From positions 62,001 to 126,000 of the forward strand of contig NZ_BAOP01000008.1 in the NCBI RefSeq assembly GCF_000344135.1: 64,000 nucleotides of DNA, in the 5' to 3' direction. The position numbers were made by a program, and so were the translations under genes. The DNA is from Gordonia malaquae NBRC 108250 (GTDB lineage Bacteria; Actinomycetota; Actinomycetes; Mycobacteriales; Mycobacteriaceae). Of the stretch, positions 59,210-64,000 are shown one piece after another; the stretch's first letter is position 1, and each line of letters starts with the position of its first letter. The notes under the pieces were generated by a model. It was not told the DNA's origin and ran no database searches. It saw nothing but the letters and a program-made list of their open reading frames with translations.

Positions 59210-60487
59210 GTGAAACTTCGCATCCACTACGCCTGGGTGATCGCGGGCGTGGCTTTCCTGACGATTCTCGGGGCGGCAGGCTTCCGGTCGGTCCCCGGCG
59301 TCCTGATGGATCCGCTGCACCACGAGTTCGGGTGGTCGCACGGCACCATCGGTGCTGCGATGAGCGTCAACATGGCGCTCTACGGGCTCACCGCACCGTT
59401 CGCCGCCGCGCTCATGGACAAGTTCGGAATCCGACCGGTGGTGACGGCGGCGCTGGCTCTGATCGCCGCGGGCACGGGACTCGCGGTTGTCATGACGGCT
59501 AGTTGGCAGCTCGTGCTGCTGTGGGGTGTGCTCGTCGGGCTGGGCACCGGCGCGCTCTCGACCGCGTTCGTCGCGACGATCGCCACCCGCTGGTTCGTCC
59601 AGCGGCGAGGGCTCGTGACCGGAGTGTTGACCGCGGCCTCGGCCACCGGACAACTGATCTTCCTGCCGATCGTGGCGGCGCTGGCCGACGCGCACGGCTG
59701 GCGAACGTCGGTTCTGGTTGTCACCGCCGTCGCTCTCGCGGTGGTGCCGGTCGCCGGTCTGCTGCTGCGGTCGTGGCCGTCGGACATGGGAATGGCTGCG
59801 TTCGGGTCGACGGAGGTCACGGCACCGGTTCGGGAAGACCGCGGGATGGCGCGTGCGGCACTCAGCGGACTCGCGCTCGGCGCACGACGACCCGTGTTCT
59901 GGCTGCTCGCGGCCAGCTTCGCGATCTGCGGAGCGACGACCAACGGACTCCTGCAGACGCACTTCATCCCGGCGGCGGGCGACCACGGCATGCCCGCGAC
60001 GACGGCGGCGTCGCTGCTGGCGCTCGTCGGAGTCTTCGACGTGGTCGGAACCATCGCGTCGGGATGGCTCACCGATCGTGTCGACCCGCGGATCCTGCTG
60101 GTGATCTATTACCTTGGACGGGGCATCGCGCTGGCCGGACTTCCATCGATCCTCGGGGCGACGGCAACTCCGAGCGTCTGGGTGTTCATCCTGTTCTACG
60201 GGCTGGACTGGGTGGCGACCGTGCCGCCGACGATGGCGTTGGCTCGCGAGCAGTTCGGCGACGCGACCCCTGTCGTCTTCGGGTGGATCTTCGCTGCTCA
60301 TCAGCTCGGAGCGGCCGTCGCGGCGTTCGGCGCCGGAGCGATCCGTGATGCGTCCGGCGGCTACGATCCGGCGTTCTACACCGCGGCGGTCCTGTGTGTC
60401 GTCGCCGGATTCTTGTGCTGGGCGGTGCCGCGTCAGTGCGTGATGCGGGAAGAGAGCTCGGCCCGGACTCCGTCGCCGATCGGCTGA
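59210..60487 (+). CDS. MFS transporter, monocarboxylate/oxalate-formate type
   Basis: 425 residues, 12 helices (YAWVIAGVAFLTILGAAGFRSVPGVLMDPLHHEFGWSHGTIGAAMSVN at the start; ATRWFVQRRGLVTGVLTAASATGQL). The R-S-V-P-G and G-W-S loops are typical of the OFA/MCT-like group. GTG start at 59210. Divergent from the GlxA-type regulator, which probably controls it. Its 3' end overlaps the FUSC gene by 55 nt. Confidence 0.85.
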   Translation: MKLRIHYAWVIAGVAFLTILGAAGFRSVPGVLMDPLHHEFGWSHGTIGAAMSVNMALYGLTAPFAAALMDKFGIRPVVTAALALIAAGTGLAVVMTASWQLVLLWGVLVGLGTGALSTAFVATIATRWFVQRRGLVTGVLTAASATGQLIFLPIVAALADAHGWRTSVLVVTAVALAVVPVAGLLLRSWPSDMGMAAFGSTEVTAPVREDRGMARAALSGLALGARRPVFWLLAASFAICGATTNGLLQTHFIPAAGDHGMPATTAASLLALVGVFDVVGTIASGWLTDRVDPRILLVIYYLGRGIALAGLPSILGATATPSVWVFILFYGLDWVATVPPTMALAREQFGDATPVVFGWIFAAHQLGAAVAAFGAGAIRDASGGYDPAFYTAAVLCVVAGFLCWAVPRQCVMREESSARTPSPIG

Positions 60488-62037
60488 CCCAGCGGCGTCC
60501 GCCAACACGCGCCCAGCACGTCGTAGCCGACGGCCGCGATACGCGTGTGCTCGGGCCATTGCTCACGAGCCCACGCGGGCTCGTCACATGCGCTGTCGGT
60601 GGCGGCGAGTTCAGCCTCGACGAGCTGCCACTGCAGGTCGCGGCGGTTCTGTCGCATGCCGTCTGCGTCGACGGGCGACGTCGCGCCGTCGGTGAGCACT
60701 CGGGTGCCCGCGTGTAGAACGGCTGAGTCGGCACTGTGCAGTGTCCGCCGGTGGATGCGGGGCAATAGCAGCCAGACGGCGGCGATCGCCACGGCCACGC
60801 CGAGAACGGTCTCGCCGATCCGCTCGCCTATCTGTACTGGCAGGGGCGTGCTCGGACCGCCCATGAGCAGCGCCAACGGGGTGATGAACAGGACAGCGAC
60901 GGCGTAATTCGTCGCGACCGTCAACTCGATCAGCACGTTGAGGATCGCGAGGACGACGATCAGCGGACCAACGTGCAGGTCGAGTACGTGGAGGATCGCG
61001 TACAGGGCGACGCCCGCCACTGTGCCGAGCACACGCTGAGCGCCGCGGATGGAACCGTGCACGCGATCGGGGCCGAGTTGCAGAACGAGCACGGCGCCGA
61101 GGATCGCCCAATCGGGTCGACCGAGTCCGGAGAGCACGGCGATCGACCCCGCGAGTGCTGCGGCGACTGCCGCACGGAACGCCGACACCGCGGCGTGGCT
61201 GTCGAGTCGCGCGGCGAACGCCAGGCGGCGGGCGACGCTCGGCCGGGGGAGCGGGGCGACAAAGCTGCTGACCTGCGCGTCGTGGACCTTCTGATGCGCC
61301 GCCCACAAGCGTTGCGCGAGCTCGCTGTCGGTGGCGGCCGCATCGTGCAGGACCGTCCACGCGTTCAAGGTCGAGAGTGCAACGCCGTGTCGCGCCGCGG
61401 GATCGGCGCCCGAGTTCGATGCGAGGTAACTTTCGGCCGCCTCCAGCGCCGCAGTCGTCGCGGCCGTCTCCGGTCCACGCGGGTGCGACAGCACGGGCGC
61501 CATTCCCACGACCAGCGAGGCCAGGGCCCCCGCCGCACTGAACATCACCAGATGACCGACGTCGACGCCGTGACGAGTGACGAGTTGGGAGACCCCCGCG
61601 ACGAGGACGAAGAAGAACGGTCCGGGAGGACCGAGGCGCAGCGCGTTTCCTGCGAACACACTGATGCCCGCGCACACGGCGAGGGCGCCGACAACACCCA
61701 GGTCCACCACGGTCGAGGCGTCCGGGCCTGCGAGCGAACCGAGAGCGCCGAAGAGCGCGGCCATCGCCGTCAGCAGCACCCCGGCGGTCAGGATCACTCG
61801 CCATCGGACCAGATACGCACGCCGCTCCCCATACAGGACGGCGAACGCGCCCATGGCGGCGAGGAGCGAGCCTGTGCCGAAACCGCAGAGGGCGAGGATC
61901 GTTGCGGGCAGCGCGAGCGACAGGCCGGCCCGAGCGGCGGGCGCCCATCGTCCGCGTGCAGACGGCCGGCGCAGGAGCACACCTCGAATCGCGGGCCGCT
62001 GTGGCGGGAGCGGATCCGAAGTCTGCCCGGTGGTCAC
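60433..62037 (-). CDS. FUSC family inner-membrane protein
   Basis: 534 residues. Two blocks of membrane helices (about 40-165 and 300-410) separated by a soluble Ala-rich helical region; SAFRAAVAAALAGSIAVLSGLGRPDWAILGAVLVLQLGPD and VLGTVAGVALYAILHVL are typical of the FUSC/aromatic acid exporter type. GTG 62037 overlaps the DUF5997 stop (GTGA), so it is coupled to that gene. Function is likely export of an aromatic acid or similar compound. Confidence 0.8.
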   Translation of the reverse strand: MTTGQTSDPLPPQRPAIRGVLLRRPSARGRWAPAARAGLSLALPATILALCGFGTGSLLAAMGAFAVLYGERRAYLVRWRVILTAGVLLTAMAALFGALGSLAGPDASTVVDLGVVGALAVCAGISVFAGNALRLGPPGPFFFVLVAGVSQLVTRHGVDVGHLVMFSAAGALASLVVGMAPVLSHPRGPETAATTAALEAAESYLASNSGADPAARHGVALSTLNAWTVLHDAAATDSELAQRLWAAHQKVHDAQVSSFVAPLPRPSVARRLAFAARLDSHAAVSAFRAAVAAALAGSIAVLSGLGRPDWAILGAVLVLQLGPDRVHGSIRGAQRVLGTVAGVALYAILHVLDLHVGPLIVVLAILNVLIELTVATNYAVAVLFITPLALLMGGPSTPLPVQIGERIGETVLGVAVAIAAVWLLLPRIHRRTLHSADSAVLHAGTRVLTDGATSPVDADGMRQNRRDLQWQLVEAELAATDSACDEPAWAREQWPEHTRIAAVGYDVLGACWRTPLGQPIGDGVRAELSSRITH

Positions 62038-62468
62038 TCGGCCGGATCTGCCTCGACGTCGGATTCGGCGGCTGCCTCCGCCTCGGCCTGCTCCCGAGCT
62101 CGACGGCGATCGCCGTGCAGCGACCGCACACGGCGCTCTTCGCGCAATACCTCGACGTGCAGGGCGCGTTCTGCGGCCAGCCACTCCGGCATCTCTTCGA
62201 GCAAGGCGTTGATCTGCTCAGTCGTCAGTGCTTCAGTGATCTCGCCGCGGACGAGTGCCGAATTCGAGATGCCGAGCTTGCCCGCCACCAGGTTCTTCGG
62301 ATGCGGTCCATTGGCCCGCAGGTCACGGAGCCACTGCGGCGGATCGGCCTGCAGGGCTTCGAGTGCGGTGCGGGTGATCAGGCCTTCGCGGAACTCTGCG
62401 GGGGTCGCCGGCAGGTAGACGTCCAACTTCTTGGCGGCGGTGGCCGGTTTCATCGACTGCGAGCTCAT
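62034..62468 (-). CDS. DUF5997 family protein
   Basis: 144 residues. The family core is KPATAAKKLDVYLPATPAEFREGLITRTALEALQADPPQWLRDLRANGPHPKNLVAGKLGISNSALVRGEITEALTTEQINALL. The AGKLGISNSALVRGEITEALT stretch has the spacing of a helix-turn-helix; a charged Arg/Glu tail follows. Function unknown. It diverges from the LysR-like gene at 62501 with 32 nt between starts, a pairing I have seen described for this family only by context. Confidence 0.8.
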   Translation of the reverse strand: MSSQSMKPATAAKKLDVYLPATPAEFREGLITRTALEALQADPPQWLRDLRANGPHPKNLVAGKLGISNSALVRGEITEALTTEQINALLEEMPEWLAAERALHVEVLREERRVRSLHGDRRRAREQAEAEAAAESDVEADPAE

Positions 62469-62500
62469 GAGTCCAGGGTATCGGGCGGTAGCCTCGAACC

Positions 62501-63247
62501 GTGACCTCGCCCGAAACGCCGCGCCGCTTCACTCTCGGGTACGTGCCCGGCGTCACCCCGGCCAAGTGGGTGAGGATCTGGAAAGAGCGGCTTCCGCAAG
62601 TGCCGCTCGACCTCGTCGCCCTCGACGTCGCCGACACCGCTGGAGCGGTCGCCTCCGACGACGCGGACGTCACGATCACGCGCTTGCCCGATGCTCTCGC
62701 ACACGGCGATCCCGGCCCCCACCACACGATCTCGCTGTACGAGGAGACCACTGTCGTGGTGCTGCCGAGGGACCACGGCCTCACCGCGGGTGACGAGTTG
62801 ACGTTCGCGGACGTCGCGGACGAGCCGTTCCTGTGGCCGCTCGACGAGCCGCTTGTGGTGCCCGACCGTCCGGGTGCGGCTGTCGAACATCGACCCGACA
62901 CGGTGGCCGACGCGATCGAGCTCGTCGCCGCCGGAATCGGACTCCTGTTGGTCCCGCAGTCGTTGGCGCGACTGCATCACCGCAAAGACCTCGTCTACCG
63001 GCCGGTGACGGATGCACCGACGAGCACTGTCGGTCTCCTCTGGTCGGCACCGACGTCTGAGCTGTGTGACGAGTTCATCGGCATCGTCCGGGGCCGCAAG
63101 GCCACGTCGTCGCGTGGGGGCTCCGAACCCGCTCCGAAACGGTCGGCCAAGGAGAAGGCCGCAGCCAAGCGCGCAAACCGCGAAGCCGCGGGGAAGATCC
63201 CGGGCAAGGGGAAGAGCGCAGGCCGCCGTCGTCGGCCGTCACGCTGA
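62501..63247 (+). CDS. LysR-type substrate-binding domain protein without helix-turn-helix, basic tail
   Basis: 248 residues. The sequence begins directly with the LysR effector-type domain (FTLGYVPGVTPAKWVRIWKERLPQVPLDLV) and has IELVAAGIGLLLVPQSLARLHH. No N-terminal HTH exists and the upstream 32 nt leave no room for one. The C-terminal ~40 residues are Lys/Arg-rich (KRSAKEKAAAKRANREAAG). It could be a split regulator working with the divergent DUF5997 protein. Confidence 0.8.
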   Translation: MTSPETPRRFTLGYVPGVTPAKWVRIWKERLPQVPLDLVALDVADTAGAVASDDADVTITRLPDALAHGDPGPHHTISLYEETTVVVLPRDHGLTAGDELTFADVADEPFLWPLDEPLVVPDRPGAAVEHRPDTVADAIELVAAGIGLLLVPQSLARLHHRKDLVYRPVTDAPTSTVGLLWSAPTSELCDEFIGIVRGRKATSSRGGSEPAPKRSAKEKAAAKRANREAAGKIPGKGKSAGRRRRPSR

Positions 63248-63871
63248 TCACCGGAGTCTCTTCGCACACAGGTGGAACTCGGGGAAACGGTGGAATCCTT
63301 CCGCCGGTCGGCTCACCGTCCGCCACAGTTCAGTGAAACCGGCATCTGTGACGGCTTCGGCGATCGAGTCGGGATGCCATCGCCAGGCGGGGGCGACTGC
63401 GTGATCGAACTCGGCGACGCCGGGTTCATCGCTCGACTGTCCGGCCAGGAGGACGCACGCCCCGGACGGCAGACGGGACGCCCAGTCAGCCAGAGCTTCG
63501 CGCACACCGATCGGCGGTACGTGGATGAGGCTGTACCGGGCGACGACCCCGGCGACCGCCGACAGGTCGACGGTGCTCAGCGATGCGTCGTCGGCGGAGA
63601 ACTCCAGGTCGGGGTGCGCGAGTTCGGCCTGTTCACGCATGCCGGTGCTCGGGTCGACCGCCAGCACGGTGAAGCCGGTGTCGGTGAGATACGCCGCGAC
63701 ATGTCCGATGCCGCAGCCGACGTCGACGATCGTCGAGCCGAGGTCCGAGCCGCGTGCCTCCGAAGCGAACGCGTCCACCGCGGCCTGTTCGAGCGGCGAT
63801 CCGAACGTGTCGGGAATCAGGTCGGCATACGTCTGCGCCATCTTGTCGTAGCCGAGTTGTTCGGCGGTCAT
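63248..63871 (-). CDS. SAM-dependent methyltransferase
   Basis: 207 residues, class I fold: TIVDVGCGIGHVAAYL is motif I, followed by VLAVDPSTGM (acidic loop) and a Tyr/Phe-rich later part (YSLIHVPP). Small-molecule methyltransferase; substrate unknown. ATG 63871 overlaps the upstream LysR stop by 4 nt (ATGA). Confidence 0.85.
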   Translation of the reverse strand: MTAEQLGYDKMAQTYADLIPDTFGSPLEQAAVDAFASEARGSDLGSTIVDVGCGIGHVAAYLTDTGFTVLAVDPSTGMREQAELAHPDLEFSADDASLSTVDLSAVAGVVARYSLIHVPPIGVREALADWASRLPSGACVLLAGQSSDEPGVAEFDHAVAPAWRWHPDSIAEAVTDAGFTELWRTVSRPAEGFHRFPEFHLCAKRLR

Positions 63872-64000
63872 GTGTTGCTCCCTCGGGCGATGCGGACGAG
63901 TTCGGCTGCGGGGCCCCGCAGTTCACGTGGAGGTCGCCACACGGCGCGGAGCGCACGGGACAGGTCGAGGCCGTCCACCTCGACCGGCCGGACCGCACCG
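63868..64000 (-). CDS. LysR family regulator, C-terminal fragment
   Basis: The last 43 codons of a gene that continues beyond the right edge. The ending VRPVEVDGLDLSRALRAVWRPPRELRGPAAELVRIARG has the hydrophobic strand, V-W-R and final helix typical of LysR C-termini. The stop overlaps the methyltransferase start, so the two are in one transcript. Called from a short fragment only. Confidence 0.5.
   Translation of the reverse strand, partial: GAVRPVEVDGLDLSRALRAVWRPPRELRGPAAELVRIARGSNT

Noticed and set aside
1-64000. CRISPR array, rRNA operon, integrase or transposase
   Set aside because: No regularly spaced repeats, rRNA sequence or recombinase motifs were found in reading the window.

Overview
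The window is GC-rich chromosomal DNA from an arabinogalactan- and mycolate-making actinomycete of the order Mycobacteriales. It has three EmbC/A/B-type arabinosyltransferases, AftA, DprE1/DprE2, the Wzm/Wzt/GlfT1 galactan set, a fused HadA-HadB dehydratase and the proteasome activator Bpa. A Gordonia-like genus fits best, but the species cannot be fixed from sequence reading alone. No rRNA, CRISPR array, prophage or classical insertion sequence is seen. One tRNA-Ser(UGA) is present.

Layout. 1-1950: a partial TSUP permease, a DUF2231 membrane protein, and an AbiEi-DUF559 (Vsr-like) gene bracketed by two near-identical 41-bp palindromes. 1951-23350: the arabinan locus on the minus strand, read from high to low coordinates as dprE1-dprE2-aftA-MBL hydrolase, then embC, then embA-embB. 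Unrelated genes break it up: helicase, aroQ, thioesterase and ectD between aftA and embC; a VOC protein, an epimerase and a membrane protein between embC and embA. 23442-29103: USP, secreted lipase, GtrA (Rv3789-like), then an uncharacterised set made of a small membrane protein, an ABC ATPase, a frameshifted permease and a DUF5685 protein with a Cys-rich tail. 29174-34475: hadAB fusion, an F420-type oxidoreductase behind a KstR-like box, galactan export and priming (wzm-wzt-glfT1), and bpa. 34548-37304: Rv3778c/Rv3777-like genes with a MarR regulator.

37382-41111: tRNA-Ser, then an uncharacterised operon of five overlapping or abutting DUF3592-like/membrane genes. 41273-46122: M23 peptidase, AGCS amino-acid symporter, and a complete NAD-salvage operon pnuC-nadR-nrtR with a palindrome in its promoter. 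46129-51665: two acyltransferase-3/SGNH envelope acyltransferases and a secreted SGNH protein. 51797-64000: transporters and regulators, several in divergent pairs with visible operators (EamA/LysR, HxlR/thioesterase, GlxA-type AraC/MFS), FUSC, DUF5997 with an HTH-less LysR-like partner, a methyltransferase and a truncated LysR gene.

How the genes fit together. DprE1/DprE2 make decaprenyl-phosphoarabinose, GtrA may help handle it, AftA and EmbA/B/C consume it, Wzm/Wzt/GlfT1 make and export the galactan, and HadAB helps build the mycolates attached to it. The most unusual signals are the palindrome-bracketed AbiEi-DUF559 cassette, the G-run frameshift in the ABC permease, the two KstR-like boxes, the Val at the EmbB M306-equivalent position, the scattered emb genes and the DUF3592-like operon.
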